From an uncultured Clostridia bacterium (GTDB lineage: Bacteria; Bacillota; Clostridia; Christensenellales; QALW01), in NCBI GenBank assembly GCA_934434555.1, contig CAKRZX010000001.1, positions 1 to 64,000 on the forward strand: DNA of 64,000 bases, in the 5' to 3' direction. A program made the translations under genes and the position numbers. This document shows, in pieces, positions 8,622 through 18,165 of the stretch. The notes under the pieces are model-generated. The model saw only the letters and a program-made list of their open reading frames with translations, did not search any database and was not told the origin of the DNA. Position 1 is the stretch's first letter. Each line of letters opens with the position of its first letter.

Positions 8622-9866
8622 CTATTTTTCTTTTTTCAGTGAAATAATAAACAGTGCCATCATAACGGCACACAAAACAGCCATTTCAATCAAATATGAT
8701 AATGCTGCGCCCATGATCCCTGACATGCGCACCAAATAATCAGGTATAAACATGGCAAAAACAAACGCCACACCGTAAGCGATAAGGCTGTATTTTTGCT
8801 TGCGCATAACTGTCATAAGCGTGTATATCAAGGTGCAGAATGCGCTTACCCCTCCTGCCGCAAGCAATACCATAAATGACGTTTTTTCACCGGACAGATT
8901 GCTGTTGTATAAAAATTCAAGCAAAGGTATACCGAAAAAGAAACCGGCTCCGAGTACAATAACCGTGATTATCAGTACCGAAGCAAACAAAAATGTCGCC
9001 TTTTTTATGAACTCTGAGCGTTCCTTATTTACCCACATTGCCGATATCGAAACAAGTTGAGGGCGGAATACAAACAGACTCAGCAGATTTATAAAAGATG
9101 TAGGCATAATCAGATACCCGTAACAGGACTGTTCTATCGGTGATAAATACCCGTCAATGGCATACTTTGGCGAATTAAAAATATACTGATGCAAAAAAGC
9201 CGAGAGGAACAACGGCAGTGCGCACAGAAACAGATTTTTTTGCGTTTTTAAATCAAATCCGAGATTTAATGCGGAAATCTTTCTGTTATACGGAATATCA
9301 AAAAGCAGAATCCAAAGTATAACTGCCACTGTCATCCCTATCGCCGAAACCCAAAGTGTCCGCGTTATTACAAACAATACCGCAAACACGGCAAATGCAA
9401 GAATTACCTCTCCTGCAAGCGACATTCCCGCAAGACTCAGATAACCGTTAAGATGCATATTGCCCTGAAACAAATCGGAAAAAGCGAGTGCCGACATGTA
9501 AAGTGTCAATATAAACATTACTGCCACAGTATTTCCCGAGAAGCCTTTAACCGCACAAAAAAAAGCAAAGAAAATCCACATCGCTGCCGTTGTAATAAGC
9601 CTGAATCCGCCGATAACTCCGAAAGGATACTCTCTGCGCACATCTGTCACTTGAATATTTCTGATTTCAAATACGCAAATCGTATACATCATTTGTGCCG
9701 TAGAATAAGCAAGAGAAAATTCTCCTGCCATTTGCTCTCCGCCGATACGGCTTACAAATATGAGCAACAGAACAGACACTCCCGCATTTATCAAACTGCC
9801 CAACATATTAAATATGAAATCTTTTTTCTTTGACATTTTCGGCAGAACATATATTTGTCTATCCAC
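8622..9866 (-). CDS. Wzx-type polysaccharide/lipid flippase
   Basis: A 414-residue integral membrane protein with about 12 hydrophobic segments of the MOP/polysaccharide-export type, expected to flip a lipid-linked oligosaccharide. GTG is taken as the start because GAGGAG lies 8 bases upstream; the next candidate is ATG at MSKKKD ten codons in. Only three bases separate it from the licD stop, so the two are cotranscribed. The context of a LicD and one GT4 enzyme argues for a surface glycan with a phospho-substituent. Confidence 0.82.
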   Translation of the reverse strand: MDRQIYVLPKMSKKKDFIFNMLGSLINAGVSVLLLIFVSRIGGEQMAGEFSLAYSTAQMMYTICVFEIRNIQVTDVRREYPFGVIGGFRLITTAAMWIFFAFFCAVKGFSGNTVAVMFILTLYMSALAFSDLFQGNMHLNGYLSLAGMSLAGEVILAFAVFAVLFVITRTLWVSAIGMTVAVILWILLFDIPYNRKISALNLGFDLKTQKNLFLCALPLFLSAFLHQYIFNSPKYAIDGYLSPIEQSCYGYLIMPTSFINLLSLFVFRPQLVSISAMWVNKERSEFIKKATFLFASVLIITVIVLGAGFFFGIPLLEFLYNSNLSGEKTSFMVLLAAGGVSAFCTLIYTLMTVMRKQKYSLIAYGVAFVFAMFIPDYLVRMSGIMGAALSYLIEMAVLCAVMMALFIISLKKEK

Positions 9867-9869
9867 CGC

Positions 9870-10739
9870 TTACTCCTCAGTTTGCTCAGTTAAATTTTCA
9901 GGAAATTCCAATATTTCAGGTCTGTGATTCCTGCGTTCGCTTTCGGGCGGTATTTGCATATAATCACCGTAAAGCGACACAAGTGTTTCTTCAAGGTTAT
10001 TAGGGAAATTCATTTCAACATCTTCAAATTTCATTTTTCTCAAAGGAAGAAGTTTGTTTAATTCATAAACACAGGTATTCACGCCCGTGTCACACAAAAA
10101 TGAGATTATTCCTGTTTCTTCATCATTAAACTTTGTACATTCCTTTAAGCATAAATTGTATAAATATTTATGCGTAATGTGAAAAACATTCAGAAAAAAC
10201 CAGGCAACCGCCGTTATGCAGTGCACAACCTTAGCCTTTATGCCTTTTAGAGGCAAATGCGGAAAAGGTATGTGCTTTACTATAAGCAATTTACTTAGAA
10301 ACCACGCCTTTCTGTTCTGCTTTTCACGCATTTTTTTATCCGTCGGAACATTATCCAGCGGAAATATATCCAGGAAAATTCCCCTCGGATAATGCGCCTT
10401 CATCTCTTCCGATGTAATAAACTTAGAATTATTCAGTATCAAATGGGCGTTCATCACAGGAAAATCAGAAAAACGCTCGGCATTTACAAATGTATACTTT
10501 TCCTTGAATTCGCTATCAATTATTTTTATCAATTTCTCATAGTCTGTTCTCGGCATAGCAACATCAATATCATCATCCCACGGAATAAATCCGCCATGAC
10601 GAACCGCTCCTATTCCCGTACCTGAAAAACCAAAATACATCAATCCGTTTTCATCGCAAATCCTTGCGAAATCTTTGAATATTTCCAACTCACACAATTG
10701 AAGTTTTCGCAACACTTTTACATCATACTGTTCAGACAT
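9870..10739 (-). CDS. LicD family phosphotransferase
   Basis: A 289-residue LicD-family protein. The family transfers phosphocholine or related phospho-groups onto cell-surface glycans or teichoic acids. The hallmark is a GAVRHGGFIPWDDDIDVAM-type segment near residues 45-65, with the acidic cluster expected to bind metal. GGGGGTG precedes the ATG and a consensus promoter lies just upstream, so this is the first gene of the cassette. No choline kinase or cytidylyltransferase lies in the window, so the group transferred is unknown. Confidence 0.88.
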   Translation of the reverse strand: MSEQYDVKVLRKLQLCELEIFKDFARICDENGLMYFGFSGTGIGAVRHGGFIPWDDDIDVAMPRTDYEKLIKIIDSEFKEKYTFVNAERFSDFPVMNAHLILNNSKFITSEEMKAHYPRGIFLDIFPLDNVPTDKKMREKQNRKAWFLSKLLIVKHIPFPHLPLKGIKAKVVHCITAVAWFFLNVFHITHKYLYNLCLKECTKFNDEETGIISFLCDTGVNTCVYELNKLLPLRKMKFEDVEMNFPNNLEETLVSLYGDYMQIPPESERRNHRPEILEFPENLTEQTEE

Positions 10740-10765
10740 CTGTTCACCCCCGCTTTGTTGTCTAA

Positions 10766-10794
10766 ATTATAACAATTAGCGTTTGTATTGTCAA
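10766..10794 (-). promoter_or_regulatory. Promoter of the licD cassette
   Basis: TTGACA, 17 bases, TATAAT on the minus strand, a perfect consensus directly after the preceding terminator. Confidence 0.88.
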
Positions 10795-10796
10795 AC

Positions 10797-10828
10797 AAAA
10801 AATCAGATGCGTCAACATCTGATTTTTT
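10797..10828 (-). terminator. Terminator after the GH2 gene
   Basis: A perfect 13-bp palindrome, AAAAAATCAGATG against CATCTGATTTTTT, around a 6-base loop. It is symmetrical and could work both ways. Confidence 0.85.
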
Positions 10829-10888
10829 ATATCGGCGCAAAGACCCAAGAAAGGAATAAATAAAGTCTGCTGCACCGGAAAAATTTAA

Positions 10889-12589
10889 CTATTCTTTTTC
10901 GTACGCCGCTTTTCCTGACAGAATCCGCTTTAACCTTTCGCAATCAAATTTCGGTTTGCGGTCATAAGTGTACAATCCGTTCTGTTCCTGCTCAACGTCG
11001 GTAAGCTGAGTGTAGCAGAATCCGCTGATATTTTCGTTATCAAGCATTGCATCGGCAAGGCCCTTGAATCTTTCGTAAAATTCATCAATCGTTTTGGGTC
11101 CCTCGCCGTATCCCCAGCCGCCGGAAAACAGATTCCATGCTATTCCGCCGTATTCGCTTACAAAGAAAGGCTCTCCGCCGTATTTTTGTCTCTCTTCAAG
11201 CCACTCCGGCTGGTAAACCCTGTTTTCTTTTATACCGTCAAAGTGTGCTTTAAGTACTTCGGGGTTCTGTTCGTAATCGTGCACGTCAAAAATATCTGTT
11301 TTTACGTGGAACCACCCGCTTGAATCCACGCACGGGCGTGACGGATCTGCCGCTTTTGTGGCAGTGTATACGAGGTTTATAAACCCGTCATACTGGCCCC
11401 TGCATCCATCACCCCATGTCTCGTTAAAGGGACACCAGCAAATTATTGCCGGATGATTTCTGTCACGTTCAACCGCTTCAAGCCACTGCGGCAAAAACGA
11501 ATACACCGCTTCACGGTCGGTATGGTCGATGCCCCAGTTTGCAAACTCTCCCCACACAATATAACCCAGTTTATCGCAGTAATACAAAAATCGCTCTTCA
11601 AAAACTTTTTGATGCAGCCTTGCACCGTTAAATCCGCAGGCAAGCGAGCGTTTAATATCGTTTTCAAGTTCGGAATCCGTGGGCGCGGTATAAATGCCGT
11701 CGGGATAAAATCCCTGGTCAAGTACAAGGCGCTGGAACACGGGTTTCCCGTTAAGCAGCACTTTTCTTCCGCTGATACCGACCTCGCGCAGACCGAAATA
11801 ACTTTTTACTTTATCTGTCGCAAAGGATATGCTTACACCGTAAAGATTTCCTTTTCCCGCTTCCCACAGGTGCTTTTCGCTTAAATCCACCGTAAGTACC
11901 GTTCTGCCTTTTGCATAAGCGGAAGCAGACCCGGTTTCTCTTCCGTCAAAAAAGGTTTCTGCTTTAATTTCTCCTTCTCCGGCAAGTTCAATTTCAACCG
12001 TAACTGACGGCTTATGAATATCGGTAATGTATTTTATGCTTTTAATATGTGTTTCGGGCACCTGTTCAATCCACACGGTTTGCCAGATTCCGGTAGTGCG
12101 GGTATAGGAGCAGCCGTAGCTTTCATATGCCTCGCTTTGTTTTCCTCTCGGCATAGGCGTATTTTTTTCATCGTCTTCAACAAATACCGTAACGGTGTTA
12201 TCCCCCTTGAATACCGCATCGGTAATGTCAAACTCAAACGAAGTATATCCGCCTGTATGCGAACCTGTATAAATGCCGTTAACGTAGACAGTGCATGTGT
12301 AATCAATCGCGCCGAAATGCAAAACCGTCCTTTCGCCCTGCTTTTTTTCAGGCAGTGTAAACGCTCTTTTATACACACAGCCCAAAATAAAATCCTTGTA
12401 TTCCATGCCGGAAAGACGGCTTTGCGGGCAAAACGGAACCGAGATTTTCCCGCCGAGTTTTACATCCTTTTCATACAGCCTGCGTTCGATTCCCGACCTT
12501 CCGTTATCAAGTTCAAATTGCCATTCTCCGTTCAGGCATATATAACTTTCCCTCTCAAACTGCGGGCGGGGATATTCATTCCTGTTCAT
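10889..12589 (-). CDS. Glycoside hydrolase family 2 protein
   Basis: A 566-residue intracellular GH2 enzyme (beta-galactosidase, beta-glucuronidase or beta-mannosidase group). The sugar-binding jelly roll (about 1-180), Ig-like domain (to about 275) and TIM barrel follow in order. The acid/base Glu390 is in CPFNETWGD and the nucleophile Glu479 is in FVSEYGG. No signal peptide is present. The ATG at MNRNEY is preferred over an upstream in-frame ATG because of the AAGGA. It is divergent from an AraC regulator, which probably controls it. The exact substrate is not visible; no glucuronidase-specific NxK motif was found. Confidence 0.88.
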   Translation of the reverse strand: MNRNEYPRPQFERESYICLNGEWQFELDNGRSGIERRLYEKDVKLGGKISVPFCPQSRLSGMEYKDFILGCVYKRAFTLPEKKQGERTVLHFGAIDYTCTVYVNGIYTGSHTGGYTSFEFDITDAVFKGDNTVTVFVEDDEKNTPMPRGKQSEAYESYGCSYTRTTGIWQTVWIEQVPETHIKSIKYITDIHKPSVTVEIELAGEGEIKAETFFDGRETGSASAYAKGRTVLTVDLSEKHLWEAGKGNLYGVSISFATDKVKSYFGLREVGISGRKVLLNGKPVFQRLVLDQGFYPDGIYTAPTDSELENDIKRSLACGFNGARLHQKVFEERFLYYCDKLGYIVWGEFANWGIDHTDREAVYSFLPQWLEAVERDRNHPAIICWCPFNETWGDGCRGQYDGFINLVYTATKAADPSRPCVDSSGWFHVKTDIFDVHDYEQNPEVLKAHFDGIKENRVYQPEWLEERQKYGGEPFFVSEYGGIAWNLFSGGWGYGEGPKTIDEFYERFKGLADAMLDNENISGFCYTQLTDVEQEQNGLYTYDRKPKFDCERLKRILSGKAAYEKE

Positions 12590-12635
12590 ACATTCTTTTT
12601 CCTTAATAAAAATATTTGTTTTCTGCAACGCCTAA

Positions 12636-12664
12636 ATGATATCACCTTTTTTGTCGCTCTACAA
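12636..12664 (-). promoter_or_regulatory. Promoter of the GH2 gene
   Basis: TTGTAG, 17 bases, TATCAT on the minus strand. It is a fair match that may need the divergent AraC activator. Confidence 0.55.
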
Positions 12665-12706
12665 TCACATATATTGCAAAAAACTTTACATATCCTACGA
12701 TTTTTC

Positions 12707-12735
12707 TTGACAAGAAAGCAAATCAGGCGTAATAT
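12707..12735 (+). promoter_or_regulatory. Promoter of the AraC-rqcH pair
   Basis: TTGACA, 17 bases, TAATAT upstream of the AraC gene. Confidence 0.75.
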
Positions 12736-12753
12736 TTCCGTGAGGTGATTAAG

Positions 12754-13536
12754 TTGCAGATACTAAGTATGCACGCGCTTTACCGCGAACAGCCCGTTTT
12801 TACCATCGACCGTCCCAACGGGCGCGATGATATAACATTCCTGCACTTTTTGTGCGAAATGGATATTTTGGTTGACGGGAAAACAATCAGGACGGGTCCC
12901 GGCGCCGCGCTTTTTTATGCACCCAAAACACCCCAATGGTTTTGCGGAAAATCGCCGGTAGTTCACAACTGGATGCATATATCCGCCTCTTCCCTCCCCC
13001 GCCTTGCCGAATTGGGAATAGAATGTGACAAAATTTACTGTTTGCCTGACAGCAGTTTTATAACCGATATTTTTCAAAAAATCGAAACGGAAATGTATAT
13101 ATTAAACAACGGCAGTGCCGAAATTGCCGAGCATTATTTTGATATCTTTCTTCTGCAATTCTCCCGTGCAGCCAAAAACCCGGCACAGAAGCACGCCGGC
13201 AAACTGCATGAGGATCTTGTTCTGTTAAGAAGTTATATCCGTTGCGAATACGCTTCCGGTTTAACCGCGGCAGACCTTGCATTGCGCATCGGTATGAGTC
13301 AATCGCGCTTTTTTGAGGTTTATCGGAAAACGTTCCACGTCACCCCCGTGCAGGATATAATAAACACGCGTATAGAAAATGCCGGACGGCTTTTGGCTGA
13401 AACGGATTTTCCCGTTTCCGAAATCGCATTCAGGTGCGGTTACTCAAACCTTACGCATTTTAACCGCCAGTTCAAGGGTGCTGTCGGCATTACTCCTTCG
13501 GAGTACCGCAACAAATGCAAAAATACCGCAAATTAA
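12754..13536 (+). CDS. AraC family transcriptional regulator
   Basis: A 260-residue regulator with an N-terminal cupin-like effector domain (about 10-95) and a C-terminal double helix-turn-helix AraC domain (about 160-258, including DLALRIGMS and the signature GYSNLTHFNRQFK). The start is placed at TTG because GAGGTG lies 6 bases before it; a GTG three codons earlier falls inside the Shine-Dalgarno. It is divergent from the GH2 gene, so it probably senses a sugar and activates that gene. The rqcH gene follows after 15 bases on the same strand. Confidence 0.9.
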   Translation: MQILSMHALYREQPVFTIDRPNGRDDITFLHFLCEMDILVDGKTIRTGPGAALFYAPKTPQWFCGKSPVVHNWMHISASSLPRLAELGIECDKIYCLPDSSFITDIFQKIETEMYILNNGSAEIAEHYFDIFLLQFSRAAKNPAQKHAGKLHEDLVLLRSYIRCEYASGLTAADLALRIGMSQSRFFEVYRKTFHVTPVQDIINTRIENAGRLLAETDFPVSEIAFRCGYSNLTHFNRQFKGAVGITPSEYRNKCKNTAN

Positions 13537-13551
13537 GAGAGGTAAACTGTT

Positions 13552-15219
13552 ATGCCTATGGATGGACTTACCGTTCGTGCCCAGGTGCGCGAATTAAATA
13601 CAATGCTTAAAGGGGCAAGGGTAGATAAAATAAATCAGCCCGAAGAAGATGAAATAATTTTGAATCTTTTCCTCCGCGGCGAAAATTTCAAACTGCTGCT
13701 TTGCTCAAACGCAAGTTTTCCGAGAGTGAATATAACAAAAGTGCAAAAGAGCAATCCCGCCGTGCCGCCCGCATTCTGTATGCTTCTGCGCAAGCACCTT
13801 TCGGGTTCGCACATACTTTCGTTTTCCCAGCCCGGTAACGAAAGAATAATAAACATAACTTTTCAGGCGCTTAACGACTTTAACGAGCCGGAAGAAAAAA
13901 CGCTTACCGTTGAAATTATGGGCAAGTACAGCAACATAATCTTTGTTGGCAGTGACGGAAGAATTCTTGACAGCATACGCAGGGTAAATTCTTTAATGAG
14001 CCGTATGCGCTGTGTTCAGCCGGGGCTTGAATACGTGCTGCCGCCATCTCAGGGGAAACTGGACCCGTTTTCGGAAACGGTCCTGCCAGAGAACGCTTCT
14101 GCGCGCTTTATTGCTGATACCTATACCGGAATCTCAAAACAGAGCGCGGAAGAAATCGTGTACAGAAGCAGCGGCAACATAAACGCATCGTTTAGGGAAT
14201 ACGTCAGCGCCTTTTCGTCTTCCCCCCTGTCCCCCGTACTTTTGCTTGACGAATCGGGTTCGCCCCTGGACTTTTTTGCTTTCCCGCAAAAGCGTTTTCT
14301 TGAAGAACATCAGAAAAAAGTTCCCGCGCTTTCCACGGCAATAGACGAATTCTATCTTCTGCGCGATAAATCTCAGCGTTTGCGTGAGCGGAGCCGCGAC
14401 ATAAAAATGCGGCTTCAAACACTGCTTGAAAAGGCAGAAAAGAAGCGTGCCATGCAAATTGAAAAATACGACGAATGCAAAGATATGGAAAAATACCGTA
14501 TCTGGGGCGAACTTATAACCGCAAATATTTATAAAATCAGGCGAGGCGACAAAACCGCCGACGTGCTTAACTATTATACCAATGAAACCGAATCCGTTCC
14601 GCTGGACGTGAGGCTGTCCCCCGGCAGCAACGCGCAGAAATACTTTAAGACCTACAATAAGTTAAAAACCGCGCAGAAACTGCTTTCGGGTCAGATTGAG
14701 GAAAACGAAAAAGAGATTGATATGCTTACTGCAATGCTTGAAAATCTTGAACTTTCCGAAACCGACGGCGACATTGCCGACATTGCCCGCGAACTTGCTG
14801 AGGCGGGACTTGTCCGCAAAAAGGGCAAAAAGGAAAAGATTGTTGAAAGCAGACCCATGCACTTTGTTTCTTCCGAGGGCGTTGATATTTTCGTTGGAAA
14901 AAACAATTTGCAGAATGACAAACTTACCATGCACTTTGCTTCTTCCGACGACCTGTGGCTCCACGTAAAGGACATTCACGGTTCGCACGTGATAATCCAC
15001 GGCGGGAATTACGGAAACGAGACCGTTTCGCAGGCGGCAATGCTTGCGGTGTACTACTCAAAAGGCCGTGCTTCCGCGCTTGTTCCCGTTGACGCGGTAA
15101 AGCGCAGATACATAAAAAAACCCGCAGGCTCAGCCCCGGGCAAGGTGATTTACACAAATCAGACAACGTACTACATTACCGTTGATGAAAGCGAAATGAA
15201 AAAGATAAAGAAAGTATAG
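13552..15219 (+). CDS. rqcH: RqcH, NFACT-family ribosome quality control factor
   Basis: A 555-residue homologue of B. subtilis RqcH (YloA), which binds 50S subunits carrying stalled nascent chains and directs C-terminal alanine tailing. The NFACT-N domain starts at PMDGLTV, helical and coiled-coil regions cover about 270-420, and the NFACT-R domain with LWLHVKDIHGSHVII lies near 465. GAGAGG precedes the ATG. Older annotations call this family fibronectin-binding protein. It lies behind an AraC gene and its TAG directly abuts the stop codon of the convergent gene with no base between. Confidence 0.93.
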   Translation: MPMDGLTVRAQVRELNTMLKGARVDKINQPEEDEIILNLFLRGENFKLLLCSNASFPRVNITKVQKSNPAVPPAFCMLLRKHLSGSHILSFSQPGNERIINITFQALNDFNEPEEKTLTVEIMGKYSNIIFVGSDGRILDSIRRVNSLMSRMRCVQPGLEYVLPPSQGKLDPFSETVLPENASARFIADTYTGISKQSAEEIVYRSSGNINASFREYVSAFSSSPLSPVLLLDESGSPLDFFAFPQKRFLEEHQKKVPALSTAIDEFYLLRDKSQRLRERSRDIKMRLQTLLEKAEKKRAMQIEKYDECKDMEKYRIWGELITANIYKIRRGDKTADVLNYYTNETESVPLDVRLSPGSNAQKYFKTYNKLKTAQKLLSGQIEENEKEIDMLTAMLENLELSETDGDIADIARELAEAGLVRKKGKKEKIVESRPMHFVSSEGVDIFVGKNNLQNDKLTMHFASSDDLWLHVKDIHGSHVIIHGGNYGNETVSQAAMLAVYYSKGRASALVPVDAVKRRYIKKPAGSAPGKVIYTNQTTYYITVDESEMKKIKKV

Positions 15220-15999
15220 TTACTTGCATTTAAACCTGTATTCCGACGGCGAACAGCCTGTGATTTTCTTAAAAATGCGGCTGAAATTGCTGAAATCGGT
15301 GAATCCGCACTCCGCCGCCACACAGCCTATGGCGTCATCCGTGCCGATAAGCCTGTTTTTCACTTCTGCAATGCGGCATGAAAGCAGATAATTCATAACC
15401 GAAACGCCCGTTATTTTCTTGAATCCGTGAGAAAGAAATGACGGGCTTACCGCAAGCCGCGACGCAAGAGATGTAAGTGTGATTTCGCCGTCGAACTCGG
15501 TTTCGAGTATCTTCTGTGCCGTTGAAACCGTTTCAAAGGCAGAGGAATCGAATGCCCTGAAATCGGTGTGGCGCAAGGCATATACAAGCAGTTGATTTAT
15601 GAGCAATTCCGTCATGGTATCGCTCATTTTTTTGTTTTCCTCGGTTTCACTGATGATTTTTTCTATAACCGATTCGGTGTTTTTGGCGTCGTCATCCATA
15701 TCTATTATGTTTGAAAAGTCCTCGGGTCGGTTAAACAAAAGCGAAAACAGCCTTGCATTCCCCTCAAATTTCGGGTTTATGTGCAAAACATAGCGGCAAT
15801 AGTTTTCTGTCGCGTTTTTGATTTCGTGCTGTTCAAATCTGCTTAAAACAAGCATATTCCCCTTAAAAATCTTTTCGTTTTTGCCGTTTAATACAACTTC
15901 CGCACTCCCGTCGGACACAAAAATCATCTGATGGCAGTCGTGATAGTGCATATTTCTTTTAATCTGTCCCGCAGAAAAATACGCCGATTGAATAATCAT
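15220..15999 (-). CDS. AraC family regulator, divergent to the OYE-SDR-flavoprotein operon
   Basis: A 259-residue AraC protein: cupin domain with the HYHDCHQM histidine segment near residue 20 and C-terminal double helix-turn-helix (about 160-258) ending in GFTDFSNFSRIFKK. ATG at MIIQSA is chosen because GGGGTG lies 6 bases upstream and the promoter -10 box overlaps the earlier in-frame ATG. It sits head-to-head with a three-gene oxidoreductase operon whose start region lacks a good -35, consistent with this protein being its activator. The ligand is unknown. Confidence 0.9.
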   Translation of the reverse strand: MIIQSAYFSAGQIKRNMHYHDCHQMIFVSDGSAEVVLNGKNEKIFKGNMLVLSRFEQHEIKNATENYCRYVLHINPKFEGNARLFSLLFNRPEDFSNIIDMDDDAKNTESVIEKIISETEENKKMSDTMTELLINQLLVYALRHTDFRAFDSSAFETVSTAQKILETEFDGEITLTSLASRLAVSPSFLSHGFKKITGVSVMNYLLSCRIAEVKNRLIGTDDAIGCVAAECGFTDFSNFSRIFKKITGCSPSEYRFKCK

Positions 16000-16018
16000 T
16001 TTCTTCACCCCGAAAATC

Positions 16019-16047
16019 ATTTTATCACACTTTTTTTATTTTTGCAA
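16019..16047 (-). promoter_or_regulatory. Promoter of the divergent AraC gene
   Basis: TTGCAA, 17 bases, TAAAAT on the minus strand. The -10 covers the alternative upstream ATG, which supports the later start. Confidence 0.7.
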
Positions 16048-16129
16048 GATTTACATAAATATTTGCTTCAAAATCATAACAGTTTGATGTTTCATTGTGC
16101 TACAATTTAATAAAAGTGAGGGTTTAGTT

Positions 16130-17431
16130 ATGAATGTTTTTTTGAACAAACAGGATTTTATTAAAGAAAACGAAAATTTCAATCTTCCGTTTTCGGACAA
16201 TACGGATATTCTTTCAGCAAAACTTGTTCTTGACGGACACGTTTTCCCCAACCGCCTTGCCGCACAGGCTATGGAGGGCTGCGACGGCACTTATGACGGC
16301 ATTCCCGACGTTTTGACAAAGCGCAGATATAACCGCATTGCCGCCGGCGGAGTGGGCACGATATGGTTTGAAGCCACCGCCGTTATGCCTGACGGACGGG
16401 CAAATCCCCGCCAACTTTATATCACACAAAAAAATCTTGACGCTTTTAAGCAGATTGTTGAAGACATAAAAACGACTGCGTTAAAGGAAATCGGCGTTGA
16501 GCCGCAGATTTTTCTGCAACTGACCCATTCGGGGCGATACTCAAAGCCGTGCGGTGTTCCCGCACCGCTGATTGCATACAACAATCCCATTTATGAGGGC
16601 GACACGCCCATTTCGCCCGACCGCATTGTTTCCGACGACTATCTTGACCGTGTTTCCGAACATCTTGTTGCCGGTGCGGTTTTGGCTGAAAAAGCGGGTT
16701 TTGACGGCTGCGACATCAAGTGCTGCCACCGTTACCTTAACAGCGAACTGCTTTCGGCATACACCCGCGAGGGACGCTACGGCGGAAATCTTGAAAACCG
16801 TACACGGCTTTTGCGGGAAAGCGTAATCGGCGCGAAAAAAGCAACGAATTTTCTTGTTTCTTCCCGCCTGAACGTTTTTGACGCTATGCCATACCCTTAC
16901 GGTTTCGGCGTAAACGAAAAAAGCGAATTTGATATGACCGAACCCGCGTGGCTGATAGGCGAACTTTATAAAGCGGGCGTAAGAATTCTCAATATCACAA
17001 TGGGAAACCCCTATTTTAATCCCCATATCAACCGTCCCTTTGCCAATGGCGCATATGAGCCTGACGAACACCCACTTACGGGCGTTAAGCGCGTGCTTTC
17101 GGGTACGGAAGAGTTAAAAAAAGCCGTTCCCGAAATGAAACTTATCTGTTCTGCCGTAACGTTCTTAGGCGTTGCCGCGCCAAACGTAACGGCGGCTTAT
17201 ATAAAAAAAGGCGCGTTTGATTTTGCCGGATTCGGGCGCACGATTCTTGCCTATCCCGATTTTGCAAACGATATACTCAAAAACGGCGGAATGGACAGGA
17301 ACAAGTGCTGCCTGTGCTGCTCAAAATGCACGGAAATAATGCGTAAATCCGGCGGAACTCCCGGCTGCGTGATACGTGACAGTGAAGTGTATCTTCCCAT
17401 ATATCAAAAACTTTGCGGAGGTAAAAAATGA
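16130..17431 (+). CDS. Old Yellow Enzyme-like NADH:flavin oxidoreductase
   Basis: A 433-residue FMN TIM-barrel enzyme of the 2,4-dienoyl-CoA reductase/Old Yellow Enzyme family, which reduces activated C=C bonds. Visible are LTHSGRYS (about 139), the RYLNSELLSAYTREGRYGG strand (about 205) and a C-terminal cysteine cluster CCLCCSKC with a further Cys near residue 409, resembling the 4Fe-4S site of that subfamily. It lacks the FAD/NAD(P)-binding domain found in the roughly 640-residue members. GTGAGGG precedes the ATG. It overlaps the next gene by ATGA and heads an operon with an SDR and a flavoprotein. The substrate is unknown. Confidence 0.88.
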   Translation: MNVFLNKQDFIKENENFNLPFSDNTDILSAKLVLDGHVFPNRLAAQAMEGCDGTYDGIPDVLTKRRYNRIAAGGVGTIWFEATAVMPDGRANPRQLYITQKNLDAFKQIVEDIKTTALKEIGVEPQIFLQLTHSGRYSKPCGVPAPLIAYNNPIYEGDTPISPDRIVSDDYLDRVSEHLVAGAVLAEKAGFDGCDIKCCHRYLNSELLSAYTREGRYGGNLENRTRLLRESVIGAKKATNFLVSSRLNVFDAMPYPYGFGVNEKSEFDMTEPAWLIGELYKAGVRILNITMGNPYFNPHINRPFANGAYEPDEHPLTGVKRVLSGTEELKKAVPEMKLICSAVTFLGVAAPNVTAAYIKKGAFDFAGFGRTILAYPDFANDILKNGGMDRNKCCLCCSKCTEIMRKSGGTPGCVIRDSEVYLPIYQKLCGGKK

Positions 17432-18165
17432 AAAAAACAGCGTTGATAACAGGTGTTGCGGGCGGAATAGGAAAAGCCTGCGCGGAACTTTTTATTAAAA
17501 ACGGCGTAAATGTTGCCGGCTTTGACATCGCCCCGAATTCTCCCATTGAGGAAAGCGAAAATTTTTCCTATTTTTCGGGCAATCTTGCGGACAAAAACGA
17601 CCGTGAAAACTACGTTGCCGCGGCAATCAAACTTTTCGGCAGAATAGACATTTTAGTAAATGTGGCAGGCGTTGCGCCCAAAGTACGGCGCGATCTTCTT
17701 GATATGACTGAGGAAAGCTATGACTTTGTTATGAATATCAACACCAAGGGCACGCTTTTCTTAACTCAGGCGGTGGCAAACGTGATGAAGCAAAACGAGG
17801 GCGAAAACAAGGGCGCAATAGTGAATATTTCGTCAATGTCGGGCTACACAAGTTCCGTAAGCCGCGGCGAATACTGCATTTCAAAGGCGGGTGTTACGAT
17901 GATAACAACACTTTTTGCCGACCGTCTTGCCGAATACGGAATATGCGTAAACGAAGTCCGCCCGGGCATAATTATGACGGGTATGACCGCCGCGGTAAAA
18001 GAAAAATACGATAATTTAATTGATAACGGGCTTTTGCCCATAAAGCGGTGGGGTCAGCCCGAGGACATCGCAAACGCGGTTTGGACGCTTGCAAGCGGTG
18101 CTATGCCCTACGTAACGGGTCAGTCGGTGGACGTTGACGGCGGTTTCCACATAAGGAGATTGTAA
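17428..18165 (+). CDS. Short-chain dehydrogenase/reductase
   Basis: A 245-residue classical SDR, full length. The cofactor motif TGVAGGIG lies at residues 9-16, NVAG near 78, the catalytic serine near 136-138 and YxxxK at Tyr149/Lys153. It would interconvert a ketone and an alcohol with NAD(P)H. It is translationally coupled on both sides: ATGA with the upstream OYE-like gene and TAATG with the downstream flavoprotein. Together with these it probably works in one reductive or redox-shuffling pathway. FabG-like similarity is general and does not define the substrate. Confidence 0.92.
   Translation: MKKTALITGVAGGIGKACAELFIKNGVNVAGFDIAPNSPIEESENFSYFSGNLADKNDRENYVAAAIKLFGRIDILVNVAGVAPKVRRDLLDMTEESYDFVMNINTKGTLFLTQAVANVMKQNEGENKGAIVNISSMSGYTSSVSRGEYCISKAGVTMITTLFADRLAEYGICVNEVRPGIIMTGMTAAVKEKYDNLIDNGLLPIKRWGQPEDIANAVWTLASGAMPYVTGQSVDVDGGFHIRRL

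Noticed and set aside
8470..8673. Short frame between the flippase and glycosyltransferase genes
   Set aside because: It overlaps both genes out of frame and lacks a Shine-Dalgarno.
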